A stretch of 33,834 nucleotides of DNA from Flavobacteriales bacterium (GTDB lineage: Bacteria; Bacteroidota; Bacteroidia; Flavobacteriales_D; Crocinitomicaceae), in assembly GCA_947447525.1 (NCBI GenBank), contig CANFJL010000018.1, positions 1-33,834 of the forward strand. The letters run 5' to 3'. The position numbers and the translations under genes were made by a program. Below, piece after piece: positions 17,259 through 25,666 of this stretch. The notes under the pieces were generated by a model, which did no database searches, was not told the DNA's origin, and saw only the letters and a program-made list of their open reading frames with translations. Numbering within the stretch: the stretch's first letter is position 1; every line of letters starts with the position of its first letter.

Positions 17259-17767
17259 CAGCAGAATTAATCAACTGGATACTTGGTGGACTGAGTATCG
17301 GATCCGCTTTAATGGTGGTTTTCAGTAAACATCCTATTAGAAGTGTCCTATACTTAATCGTAACTTTCTTTTTAGTATCAGGACTATACATTATGATGAA
17401 TGCGCAATTCTTAGCCATCGTAAATATTATTGTTTATGCTGGAGCCATTATGGTCTTGTTCTTATTTGTACTCATGCTGCTCAATTTAAATAAAGCAACT
17501 GAACCCAAAACGCCCCTTTTAGTAATGCTCTCCTCTGTTGGGGCAGCTGGAATTTTTGTTTTGGTATTAATCGCTGCATTGAAAGATAGTTTTATTCAAA
17601 AATCTGGACAAGTAGCAGGAAATTTAAATGCAGGAATGGTGGAGAATTTAGGAGAACTGTTGTTTAAGAAATATATCGTTCCTTTTGAAATATCTTCCAT
17701 CTTATTTATTGCTTCAATGGTAGGCGCTGTTTTATTAGCTAAACGCGAAAAACCAATAATCGACTAA
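17255..17767 (+). CDS. nuoJ: NADH-quinone oxidoreductase subunit J
   Basis: 170 residues with five hydrophobic segments. The conserved HPIRSVLYLIVTFFLVSGLYIMMNAQFLAIVNIIVYAGAIMVLFLFVLMLLNL identifies the family; this includes the helix whose pi-bulge is thought to gate proton transfer in complex I. The start is coupled to nuoI by an ATGA overlap. Confidence 0.96.
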   Translation: MTAELINWILGGLSIGSALMVVFSKHPIRSVLYLIVTFFLVSGLYIMMNAQFLAIVNIIVYAGAIMVLFLFVLMLLNLNKATEPKTPLLVMLSSVGAAGIFVLVLIAALKDSFIQKSGQVAGNLNAGMVENLGELLFKKYIVPFEISSILFIASMVGAVLLAKREKPIID

Positions 17768-17769
17768 GT

Positions 17770-18096
17770 ATGAATCCTACAACAACTAACCTGAGCGCGT
17801 CTATTGAATTTTATATTCTATTGTCTTGCGTTCTTTTTACCATCGGTGCACTGGGTGTTTTAGTGCGTCGAAATATGATTGTGCTTTTAATGTGTATCGA
17901 ACTCATGTTGAATGCAGTGAATCTACTTTTAGTAGCTTTCTCTACTTACTATGGTCAAGGAGATGCTCAAATATTTGTCTTCTTTATTATTGTTGTTGCT
18001 GCAGCAGAAGCCACGGTTGGACTTTCGATTCTCATTATGGCGTATCGCAATAATAAATCCACGGATGTTGGTTTATTCAAAACTTTAAAAGATTAA
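17770..18096 (+). CDS. nuoK: NADH-quinone oxidoreductase subunit K
   Basis: 108 residues and three membrane helices. The characteristic GALGVLVRRNMIVLLMCIELMLNAVNLLLVAF and IVVAAAEATVGLSILI are present with the two membrane glutamates (in CIEL and AAEA) implicated in proton transfer. Two bases separate it from nuoJ. Confidence 0.97.
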   Translation: MNPTTTNLSASIEFYILLSCVLFTIGALGVLVRRNMIVLLMCIELMLNAVNLLLVAFSTYYGQGDAQIFVFFIIVVAAAEATVGLSILIMAYRNNKSTDVGLFKTLKD

Positions 18097-18100
18097 TTCA

Positions 18101-20032
18101 ATGACTATAGATAGTATCGTATTGATTTTAATTGCCCTGCCCTTAATTGGTGCCTTGGTCAATGGAACAATTGGAAAAAAATTACCCAATATTGTAGTAG
18201 GAACCATTGCTACAAGCGTTATGTTGGCTTCCTTTATTTGTGCTGTGCTTGTTTTTAGTCAGTTTCAAAAAACTCAATTAATTCATTTATTCTCTCTTCT
18301 GAAATTAGATGGTTTTCAATTAAATGCGCGTTTTCAAATAGATGCTTTGTCTATTTGGATGACGATGATTGTTACAGGAATTGGAACACTGATCCACTTG
18401 TTTTCCATGGGCTATATGTCTCATGATAAAGGGTATTACAAATTCTTCACTTATCTCAATCTCTTCATTTTTGCCATGTTATTATTGGTTTTAGGAAGTA
18501 ATTACTTTGTGCTTTTCTTTGGATGGGAAGGTGTTGGTATCTGTTCTTATTTGTTAATTGGATTTCATTTTAGTGATCTTGAGAAAGGAATTTCTAATAG
18601 TATTGCTGCTAGAAAAGCATTTATAATGAATCGAATTGGTGACGCTGGTTTGTTATTTGGTTTGTTTTTGATCTTAGCTCAATTCGGTACTTTAGAGTAT
18701 CTTGACTTAGCACGATTGACAGGTCCTGGTCATGGTGTTGCTCAAACGATGCTGATTGGAATTACTTTATGTTTGTTTTTGGCTGCAACCGGAAAAAGTG
18801 CTCAAATCCCTTTGTTCACCTGGTTACCAGATGCCATGGCAGGTCCAACTCCAGTATCTGCATTAATTCACGCTGCAACAATGGTTACTGCTGGTATCTA
18901 TTTGGTTGTTCGTTCCAATTTCTTGTTTGAATTGGCTCCATTTACCAAAGACATTATTCTTTATATTGGTCTTGCTACTTCTTTGGTCGCAGCCTTTATT
19001 GCCTTGCGTCAAAATGATATCAAAAAAGTACTCGCTTATTCAACAGTTTCTCAATTAGGATTGATGTTCGTTGCGCTTGGAATGGGGGCATATACGGTTG
19101 CAATTTTTCATGTTACTACCCATGCGTTTTTTAAAGCTTTACTTTTCTTAGGATCAGGAAGTGTTATTCACGCCATGTCAGACGAACAAGATATTCGTAA
19201 AATGGGAGGCTTAGCTAAAAAATTACCCATTACGCATGCTACCTTTTTAATTGGAACCTTAGCAATTTCTGGTTTTCCTCTGTTGTCTGGTTTTTATTCT
19301 AAAGATGAAATCCTTGGACATGCATTAGCAGCCAATCCATTGCTTTATGGGATTTTGATGGTCTCTGTTGCCATGACCAGTATTTATATGTTCAGAATGT
19401 ATTTCTTGGTGTTTTTCGGTTCTTTCAGAGGAGGAGAAAAGGCAGCATCTCACTTGCATGAAAGTCCTTTGATCATGACCCTTCCATTAATGATCCTTGC
19501 TATTCTTTCTGTTTTTGGGGGAATTCTTAACCTTCCAGGTCTGTTTCTACATTCCGGAGCACATTGGTTGAATGATTTTTTAAGTGCAAACACTGCAGGA
19601 CTAAATCTTTTGCTTGCTGAACATCTAGCCGCTTCAACTACCTTGATTTTAATGTTCGTCGCGAGTGCTATGACCTTGCTGATTTTAATTTGGGCATATA
19701 TTAATTACGCAAAAAAACAAAAGCTTGCTTTAGCAGATGAAGAACTTCATGGATGGCAATTGTGGTCTAACAAAAAGTTGTATATCGATGAGCTATATGC
19801 CTTGGTTTTTGTAAAACCAATTGAATTCATTGGAACACTCTTTTATTCGAACTTTGATATTAAAGTTCTTGCTAAAGGTGTTTATTCCTTTGCTCAACTG
19901 TTTAGCAAGCTTGGCGGTGTCACAAGAAAATGGCAGAATGGAGTGCTTTCTAGTTATTTGTTCTGGATGCTCATCGGTTTGATCAGTTTAATAAGCTATT
20001 ACTTTATAAAATTACAGGTTTGGAACTTTTAA
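18101..20032 (+). CDS. nuoL: NADH-quinone oxidoreductase subunit L (proton-pumping, antiporter-like)
   Basis: 643 residues and at least 14 hydrophobic helices. It is the distal antiporter-like subunit with the long lateral helix at its C-terminal end. The family core FFGWEGVGICSYLLIGFHF, then AFIMNRIGDAG, TWLPDAMAGPTPVSALIHAATMVTAGIYL and LRQNDIKKVLAYSTVSQLGLM, includes the essential Glu of TM5 and the Lys residues of the half-channels. Its last 13 bases overlap the proposed nuoM start. Confidence 0.97.
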   Translation: MTIDSIVLILIALPLIGALVNGTIGKKLPNIVVGTIATSVMLASFICAVLVFSQFQKTQLIHLFSLLKLDGFQLNARFQIDALSIWMTMIVTGIGTLIHLFSMGYMSHDKGYYKFFTYLNLFIFAMLLLVLGSNYFVLFFGWEGVGICSYLLIGFHFSDLEKGISNSIAARKAFIMNRIGDAGLLFGLFLILAQFGTLEYLDLARLTGPGHGVAQTMLIGITLCLFLAATGKSAQIPLFTWLPDAMAGPTPVSALIHAATMVTAGIYLVVRSNFLFELAPFTKDIILYIGLATSLVAAFIALRQNDIKKVLAYSTVSQLGLMFVALGMGAYTVAIFHVTTHAFFKALLFLGSGSVIHAMSDEQDIRKMGGLAKKLPITHATFLIGTLAISGFPLLSGFYSKDEILGHALAANPLLYGILMVSVAMTSIYMFRMYFLVFFGSFRGGEKAASHLHESPLIMTLPLMILAILSVFGGILNLPGLFLHSGAHWLNDFLSANTAGLNLLLAEHLAASTTLILMFVASAMTLLILIWAYINYAKKQKLALADEELHGWQLWSNKKLYIDELYALVFVKPIEFIGTLFYSNFDIKVLAKGVYSFAQLFSKLGGVTRKWQNGVLSSYLFWMLIGLISLISYYFIKLQVWNF

Positions 20033-21438
20033 TATTACCTTTCGTTTTTGGGATTTTATCCTTTATTATTCCAAGTAGTTGGTCACGGACCTTTGGATTA
20101 ATTGGCGCTGCAAGCTCCCTATTGGTGGCGTTGTTCCATTTGTCGGGCTTTGAACCCCAAACAGTTCGTACCATTTTTGATCCCAATCGTACTTTTCCTC
20201 TTGGACTAAGTTTTAAAATGGGCTTCGATGCCTTAGGTTTGGTCATGATTCTTTTAACTAATGGAATTGTCTTATTGGTTCTGTTAAGCAATTGGAATAG
20301 AGAAATTGCTAAAAATAAGCTGTTTACTGCATTGGTATTCTTAATGCAATTTGGATTGCTTGGAGTATTTACTGCTCAAGATGGTATATTATTCTATATT
20401 TTCTGGGAATTTACCTTACTCCCTATCTTCCTAATCCTTTATTGGTTTGGTGCTAAAGATAACAATCCAACCTTGTTTAAATTCTTCATTTACACGCTAG
20501 TAGGTTCGCTTGCTATGCTTGCTGCTCTTATTGTTTTAGGTTCTTTTTCAAGCTCATACTCCTACGAAGATTTGCGACAAGTAAGTTTGCCTGCAGGTTA
20601 TGCTTGTTGGATCATGAGTGGTTTCCTCTTGGCCTTTGCTATTAAGATTCCTTTATTTCCTTTTCATACCTGGCAACCTGCTACCTACTCTAGTGCTCCC
20701 ATGGCGGGAACGATGTTACTATCAGCACTTATGTTAAAAATGGCGCTCTTCGGAATGATCAAATGGATGCTGCCTTTGACTTCTGAAGGTTTGGAATGTA
20801 TGCGTTGGCCAGTTATAATTCTTGGAAGTATTGGGATTGTTTATGGTGCACTGATCGCTATCAAACAAAATGATATTAAGAAAATTTTTGCTTATGCTTC
20901 CATTAGCCACTTAGGTTTAATTGCAGCAGGAATTATGCTCTATACAACCAGTGCTATGCAAGGTGCAATGATTCAAATCATCAACCACAGTTTAATTTCT
21001 GTTGGACTTTTCTTAGCTGCTGACATTCTTGAAAATAGAACGGGAACTAGAAAAATAAATGAACTTGGTGGAATTGCAAAATTGGCTCCACATTATGGGT
21101 TTTGGTTTGCAGTAATTGTTTTTGCAGGATTGTCCGTTCCTTTTACAGCAGGATTTATTGGAGAATTTATCTTGATCAAAGAAATGTTCTCTTTCCATAT
21201 GATTATTGGCATCGTTGCTGCAACTACACTCGTTTTAGGAGCTGTTTACATGTTGCGCGGATATCAAGTGAGTATGTTTGGCGCACCAAAATTAACGGAG
21301 TTTCAAGATTTGAAATGGAATGAAACTTTTGTCTTTGTCGCATTGACAATTCTTATTCTGGTTATTGGACTGAGTTCCAATTGCATTATAGATTTTTTAG
21401 AACCAAGTTTATCTAATTACCAAGTAACTTTAAAATAG
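20020..21438 (+). CDS. nuoM: NADH-quinone oxidoreductase subunit M (antiporter-like), non-ATG start
   Basis: 472 residues from a TTG at 20020 (LELLILPFVFG read with initiator Met). No in-frame ATG exists near the expected N-terminus; an ATT at 20011 is the only other nearby candidate, and the first in-frame ATG would delete the first helices. Motifs include LFYIFWEFTLLPIFLILYWFGA, the KIPLFPFHTWQPATYSSAPMAGTMLLSALMLKMALFGM segment, and IKQNDIKKIFAYASISHLGLI. The TTG lies inside the nuoL reading frame, suggesting coupled translation. Confidence 0.95.
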   Translation: MELLILPFVFGILSFIIPSSWSRTFGLIGAASSLLVALFHLSGFEPQTVRTIFDPNRTFPLGLSFKMGFDALGLVMILLTNGIVLLVLLSNWNREIAKNKLFTALVFLMQFGLLGVFTAQDGILFYIFWEFTLLPIFLILYWFGAKDNNPTLFKFFIYTLVGSLAMLAALIVLGSFSSSYSYEDLRQVSLPAGYACWIMSGFLLAFAIKIPLFPFHTWQPATYSSAPMAGTMLLSALMLKMALFGMIKWMLPLTSEGLECMRWPVIILGSIGIVYGALIAIKQNDIKKIFAYASISHLGLIAAGIMLYTTSAMQGAMIQIINHSLISVGLFLAADILENRTGTRKINELGGIAKLAPHYGFWFAVIVFAGLSVPFTAGFIGEFILIKEMFSFHMIIGIVAATTLVLGAVYMLRGYQVSMFGAPKLTEFQDLKWNETFVFVALTILILVIGLSSNCIIDFLEPSLSNYQVTLK

Positions 21439-21439
21439 C

Positions 21440-22798
21440 ATGGACGCACTGATAGTGATATTTATTACGGGATTGATTTCTTTATTTGTTGGCATGTTAA
21501 AAAAGCCCTATTTAACTTTGGGTATTATTGCAAGTGGATTAGTGCTTTCTTTTTGTTTGCAAATGAATTATGGTAATTATACTTCTATATTTAGTAAGTA
21601 TGACAATCTGTATTTTAATATTACTCAATTGTACTTTAGTGAAATGGCAATTGGTTTTACGCTACTACTTGTCTTGGGTGGATTTCAGTATTTCAAGCAA
21701 GATATTGAACATACATCAGATTATTTGTCTCTATTGTTGTTCTCCTTATGTGGTGCCATTTGCTTGATTGGTTTTACGGATTTATTTATGTTTTTCTTGG
21801 GATTAGAGATTCTTTCTATTCCGATCTATGTTATGGTAGGGATCAAAAAACAAGATGTCTTATCCGCTGAAGCCTCCCTTAAGTATTTCTTTACCGGTTC
21901 CTTCGCTACAGCAATTTTACTTTTTGGAATTGCACTTCTTTACGGTGCAACAGCTTCCTTTAATCTGGCAACCATTCAAGAAGCAATTCAATCTGGTTCC
22001 TATTCAGAACCCATGTTACTCATTGCGCTACTGTTCATTATAGCAGCTTTTCTATTTAAGGTTGGGGCCGTTCCTTTTCATTTCTGGGGACCTGATGTTT
22101 ATCAAGGGGCACCTGATATCGTAATGGCGTTTATGGCTACTGTTGTGAAATTAGCCGCTGTGTTTGCTTTCTTGAAATTATATGCTGGAACTTTCCAATT
22201 CTTAAGTGAATTCTGGACGGGAGCCTTGAATATCGCTATAATTTTATCTCTCTTCTTAGGATATCTTTCTGCCTTGCGCCAAACGAGTTTCAAACGCATG
22301 CTCGCCTATTCAAGTATAAGCAATACTGGATTTGCTCTTTTCGCATTATTAACTACTTCGCCTTCTTCCGCAGGAAGTCTTTGGGTATTTCTTGTAGCTT
22401 ATGGTTGTGCTACAATAGCTTTAGTTACCATCAGTATGATTATTCACAATGTTGATGATAAAATAGCTGCATTCAAAGGGATTGGGTATAAAAATCCATT
22501 TATTGGATTTGTCATGATTATGAGTTTACTGTCTTTGTCGGGAATTCCTCCATTGTCAGGGTTCTTTGGTAAATTTTTATTGCTGAGCAACGCTATCAAT
22601 GATCATCTTTACTTAGTAATATTAGCGCTGGTAAGTTCTGCAATTGGTGCTTTCTTATACTTAAGAATGATCGTACTCAGTCTTGCAAAGGAAACAGAAA
22701 ATACAGTTGAAAAGTATCCTATTTCTATTTTACAATACATTGTTTTAGGTGTTTGTACGGTAGGATTGTTAGGTGGATGGTTGATTATTATTTTATAA
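21440..22798 (+). CDS. nuoN: NADH-quinone oxidoreductase subunit N (antiporter-like)
   Basis: 452 residues and about 13-14 hydrophobic helices. It is the last gene of the operon and the antiporter-like subunit closest to the peripheral arm. Visible are FFLGLEILSIPIYVMVGIKKQD, FKVGAVPFHFWGPDVYQGAPDIVMAFMATVVKLAAVFAF and LRQTSFKRMLAYSSISNTGFA with the conserved membrane Glu and Lys. One base separates it from nuoM, and its stop is two bases from the stop of the convergent flavoprotein gene, leaving no room for an intergenic terminator. Confidence 0.97.
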   Translation: MDALIVIFITGLISLFVGMLKKPYLTLGIIASGLVLSFCLQMNYGNYTSIFSKYDNLYFNITQLYFSEMAIGFTLLLVLGGFQYFKQDIEHTSDYLSLLLFSLCGAICLIGFTDLFMFFLGLEILSIPIYVMVGIKKQDVLSAEASLKYFFTGSFATAILLFGIALLYGATASFNLATIQEAIQSGSYSEPMLLIALLFIIAAFLFKVGAVPFHFWGPDVYQGAPDIVMAFMATVVKLAAVFAFLKLYAGTFQFLSEFWTGALNIAIILSLFLGYLSALRQTSFKRMLAYSSISNTGFALFALLTTSPSSAGSLWVFLVAYGCATIALVTISMIIHNVDDKIAAFKGIGYKNPFIGFVMIMSLLSLSGIPPLSGFFGKFLLLSNAINDHLYLVILALVSSAIGAFLYLRMIVLSLAKETENTVEKYPISILQYIVLGVCTVGLLGGWLIIIL

Positions 22799-22800
22799 GC

Positions 22801-24012
22801 TTAATTCCCTACTCCTTTTCCAGCAATAAATCCAGTGGTCCAAGCGGCTTGAAAATTATACCCTCCGGTAATTCCATCTATATCAATTAACTCCCCTGCA
22901 AAATGTAATCCAGGAACTATTTTACTTTCCATGGTGCGAATATCGATGTCTTTCAAAGCGATACCTCCCGCAGTTACAAATTCTTCTTTAAAAGTAGTTT
23001 TTCCTGAAACCTCGTAACGGTCATTAATTAAGGTATTGATCAATTTATTGATGCTTTTATTGCCCAGATCTTGCCAACGCAACTCCAGACTCAAGGCACA
23101 TTTATTTACCAAAAAATGCCACAATCGATTGGTTAAAGGAAATGGATTTAAATTACCTAACATTTTTCCGCCTTGATTGGCGATTGTTTTTGATATTAAA
23201 GCTTGTACTTCTTGTTCCTTTTGCTCGTCTAACCAATTCACCAAAATAGCAAACTGATATTCTTTATCATGCAATACACGGGCACCCCAAGCGGATAATT
23301 GAAGAATTGCAGGTCCACTCATTCCCCAATGGGTAACCAATAATGGACCGCGACCAATTAATTTTGTCCCTTCTACCTTGACCACAGCTTTTTCAACCAC
23401 ATTTCCCATCAAAGCAGCAATCGGATTTCCGGGCATATTAAAAGTGAACAAAGATGGAACGGGATCAATAAGGGCATGTCCCAATTTTTCGAGCCATTCT
23501 AGTCCATTGCGTTTGGGTTGACCGCCCGTTGTGATAATAACTTTGTCAAAGGAATAAGATTGGTCTCTCGTTTTAAGAATAAAGTGATCTTTTTCTATTT
23601 GAATTTCTTGCACTGCTGCTTGATATTCAATTTTGACGTTGAGCCGATGGGCTTCTCTTGTAAAACAATCTATGATTACTTGAGAATCATTGGCAAGTGG
23701 AAATACGCAGCCATCTGGATAAACTTTTAAGGCGACGCCTCTTTCCTCAAACCAATTGAAAGTATCTTGAACATTAAAGATATCGAAGGCTTTTTTAAGG
23801 TAATTTTCCCCTCTTGGATAATGTTTTGAAAGGACAATGGAATCCAATTGATTGTTGGTGACATTACACCTGCCGCCACCGGAGATTTTAACTTTAGCTA
23901 AAACTTTAGTGGTTTTTTCTAAAATGATTACTTCATGCATTGGAAAATGTTGCTTAACAGAAAGTGCAGAAAAAAAACCTGCTGCTCCACCACCTATAAT
24001 TGCAATTTTCAT
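22801..24012 (-). CDS. YhiN/HI0933-family FAD-dependent oxidoreductase
   Basis: 403 residues. The FAD dinucleotide-binding motif IGGGAAGFFSA is at the very N-terminus, followed by the family-specific KVKISGGGRCNVTN, and the C-terminus closes with LHFAGELIDIDGITGGYNFQAAWTTGFIAGKG. This is the HI0933/YhiN (BaiN-like) flavoprotein family, about 400 residues long; its physiological substrate is generally unknown. Single gene, convergent with nuoN. Confidence 0.92.
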   Translation of the reverse strand: MKIAIIGGGAAGFFSALSVKQHFPMHEVIILEKTTKVLAKVKISGGGRCNVTNNQLDSIVLSKHYPRGENYLKKAFDIFNVQDTFNWFEERGVALKVYPDGCVFPLANDSQVIIDCFTREAHRLNVKIEYQAAVQEIQIEKDHFILKTRDQSYSFDKVIITTGGQPKRNGLEWLEKLGHALIDPVPSLFTFNMPGNPIAALMGNVVEKAVVKVEGTKLIGRGPLLVTHWGMSGPAILQLSAWGARVLHDKEYQFAILVNWLDEQKEQEVQALISKTIANQGGKMLGNLNPFPLTNRLWHFLVNKCALSLELRWQDLGNKSINKLINTLINDRYEVSGKTTFKEEFVTAGGIALKDIDIRTMESKIVPGLHFAGELIDIDGITGGYNFQAAWTTGFIAGKGVGN

Positions 24013-24080
24013 TTTGTAAAAATACTTTAATTGTTATGAGTTCTATTGAAACATGATTATATTTATGGAAACTTATTCTT

Positions 24081-24920
24081 ATGAAAATGAAAATTCAACT
24101 TTATTTACTGCCACTTCTTATCTTATTAATAAGTGCTTGTGGATCCAATTCAGAAAAGAAAACAATTTCAAAGGGCAAACCTATAAAGAAAGAAGTAACA
24201 AAGGACACTGTTGCACTTATTCCTCAAAGTGGGTTAAAAATTCGATATTCCAAATATCAAGCAGAGCGCACCTACACAGCTGAAGTAAGTGAAGAGAATC
24301 CAGAAAATGAATATGAAGAATTAGCAACTTTTACTGCGCACAGAAAAGTAAAACTAATAGAAATTGAATTGAATGATAAAACGGTTGAGAATAAAATTAA
24401 TGCCGCTATTTTCAAAGCGGTAACTGATAAAAGAATGGGAAGCTATTCCCTTCAAAAATATGTAAACGAAGTGAAAAGTTTAGCGTCCATTGAAGAATGT
24501 TTCGATGAAGAAACGACTTGTTCACTATATGATTCTACTTTAAATTATATTTCTATTGGAATCAATGAATATGCAATGTATTACGGAGCGGCTCATCCAA
24601 GCAGTGGAACACTTGTTCTTAATTTTGATCTCAAAACAGGAGCATTAATCGCGCTCACTGATCTTTTTAATCCAGGAAGTAAAAAAGACCTTAAAAAAAT
24701 AGTGGAGAAAGCATTTATTAAAGCTTGGGGTGGTGAAGATTGGGATTTTACTCCAAGAAGTGGTGATTTTAAATTGAGTGAAAATTTTAGCCTCGAAAAT
24801 GATGGTCTTCATTTTTATTACAATCAGTATGAAATTGGACCCTATGCAATGGGAGCGCCTGAAGTAACTATTGCTTGGAAAGAATTAACGAAATTGCTTA
24901 AAGAAAACCCATACAAATAA
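24081..24920 (+). CDS. Lipoprotein with a DUF3298 (RsiV-like) C-terminal domain
   Basis: 279 residues. A lipoprotein signal peptide ends in the lipobox LISAC with the lipidated Cys at position 20. After a Lys-rich linker the protein resembles DUF4163/DUF3298 proteins, as in the extracytoplasmic part of RsiV: EYAMYYGAAHPSSGTLVLNFDLKTGALIALTDLF, then LENDGLHFYYNQYEIGPYAMGAPEVTIAWKEL. No adjacent sigma factor gene is seen, so an anti-sigma role is not implied. An ATG two codons downstream (MKIQL) is an alternative start. Monocistronic; a 308-base spacer follows. Confidence 0.85.
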   Translation: MKMKIQLYLLPLLILLISACGSNSEKKTISKGKPIKKEVTKDTVALIPQSGLKIRYSKYQAERTYTAEVSEENPENEYEELATFTAHRKVKLIEIELNDKTVENKINAAIFKAVTDKRMGSYSLQKYVNEVKSLASIEECFDEETTCSLYDSTLNYISIGINEYAMYYGAAHPSSGTLVLNFDLKTGALIALTDLFNPGSKKDLKKIVEKAFIKAWGGEDWDFTPRSGDFKLSENFSLENDGLHFYYNQYEIGPYAMGAPEVTIAWKELTKLLKENPYK

Positions 24921-24970
24921 TTACATTTAACCATTAATCAATTTCAGCGCATTGAAAGTTGGGTACCATG

Positions 24971-25105
24971 GATTTCGACTACGCTCAATCCACTTATAAA
25001 GCACATCGAGCGACTTGTGCTGAGCCTGGACTCCCGTGAGTTTGTCGAAGGGCCGAAGTAAGTCGAGATGTGCTGAGATGATCGGCTTTCAAAAGTGGAA
25101 CGTAG
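24971..25105. repeat. Nested imperfect palindrome, REP-like intergenic element
   Basis: The 308-base space between the lipoprotein gene and the Rieske gene (24921-25228) contains no convincing gene. It holds nested inverted repeats: CTACG (24979-24983) with CGTAG (25101-25105); CCACTT (24990-24995) with AAGTGG (25093-25098); GCACATC (25001-25007) with GATGTGC (25067-25073); CGACTT (25011-25016) with AAGTCG (25060-25065). TTCGAC (24974-24979) also pairs with GTCGAA (25044-25049). The wording (TTCGACTACGCTCA, TGAGCCTG, GTCGAAG) and the higher GC than its surroundings resemble repetitive palindromes common between Flavobacteriia genes. Copy number cannot be judged from one window. Confidence 0.6.
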
Positions 25106-25134
25106 ATTACAAAAACCGGCACCGAGCTTTTTGC

Positions 25135-25155
25135 TACCGACGCTTCGGTATTTTT
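25135..25155 (+). terminator. Candidate rho-independent terminator in the intergenic element
   Basis: TACCGA (25135-25140) pairs with TCGGTA (25145-25150) around a CGCT loop, followed by five T (25151-25155). It lies 215 bases after the lipoprotein stop, on the same strand, and could end that transcript. The stem is short (six pairs). Confidence 0.4.
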
Positions 25156-25228
25156 GCGGAAAAAAAGTAGAAATTAGAAGGTTATTATTTACAAAAAACA
25201 GGATCTCCCTCTCATGATGGCTAGCAGT

Positions 25229-25657
25229 TTAAACCATCAACACCAAATGATCCCCATTAAGCACCAATTTGAATTCTTGAAGTGGATTTTGAGCGGGAGC
25301 CTTCATTGCCTTTCCTTCAAATGAAAAAGAACTTCCATGAGCATTGCAATAAAAACCACTTTTGGTTGGAATCAATGGGTTGGATTGGTGTGAACATTCT
25401 AGATTAAATGCTCTAAAATTCCCTTCCCCTAGCTTCACAATCGCAACATCAAATTCAAATGCTTTGTTTTTTACCAATACTAAATTATTCTCTACTGTAA
25501 AATTATATAATGGAATTTCAATAGCTCCATGACTTAAATTAGCTTCAATGGCAGCAATACTTGAACAAGAATTTAAGGCGGGTAAAACAAGACCAATTCC
25601 TAACATGCTGGCACAAAGTCCACAGGATTGTTTGAGAAAAGTACGACGATCTGACAT
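25229..25657 (-). CDS. Tat-type, lipobox-bearing Rieske [2Fe-2S] protein
   Basis: 142 residues. The N-terminus has a twin-arginine motif (DRRTFLK, 3-9), a hydrophobic stretch and then LNSC, a possible lipobox with Cys31. The Rieske ligands are C88 and H90 (CSH) and C104 and H107 (CNAHGSSF), followed by GKAMKAPAQNPLQEF, typical of Rieske domains. It is a stand-alone Rieske protein, too small for an oxygenase and not next to cytochrome b genes. It may be an electron carrier in the cell envelope. It starts 9 bases after the porin-like gene, so the two are very likely co-transcribed. Its partner is unknown. Confidence 0.88.
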   Translation of the reverse strand: MSDRRTFLKQSCGLCASMLGIGLVLPALNSCSSIAAIEANLSHGAIEIPLYNFTVENNLVLVKNKAFEFDVAIVKLGEGNFRAFNLECSHQSNPLIPTKSGFYCNAHGSSFSFEGKAMKAPAQNPLQEFKLVLNGDHLVLMV

Positions 25658-25666
25658 GAAGTAAAG

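Noticed and set aside
24053..24283. Overlapping plus-strand frame at the lipoprotein start
   Set aside because: The other frame has a lipobox and a DUF3298-like domain; this one reads as noise.
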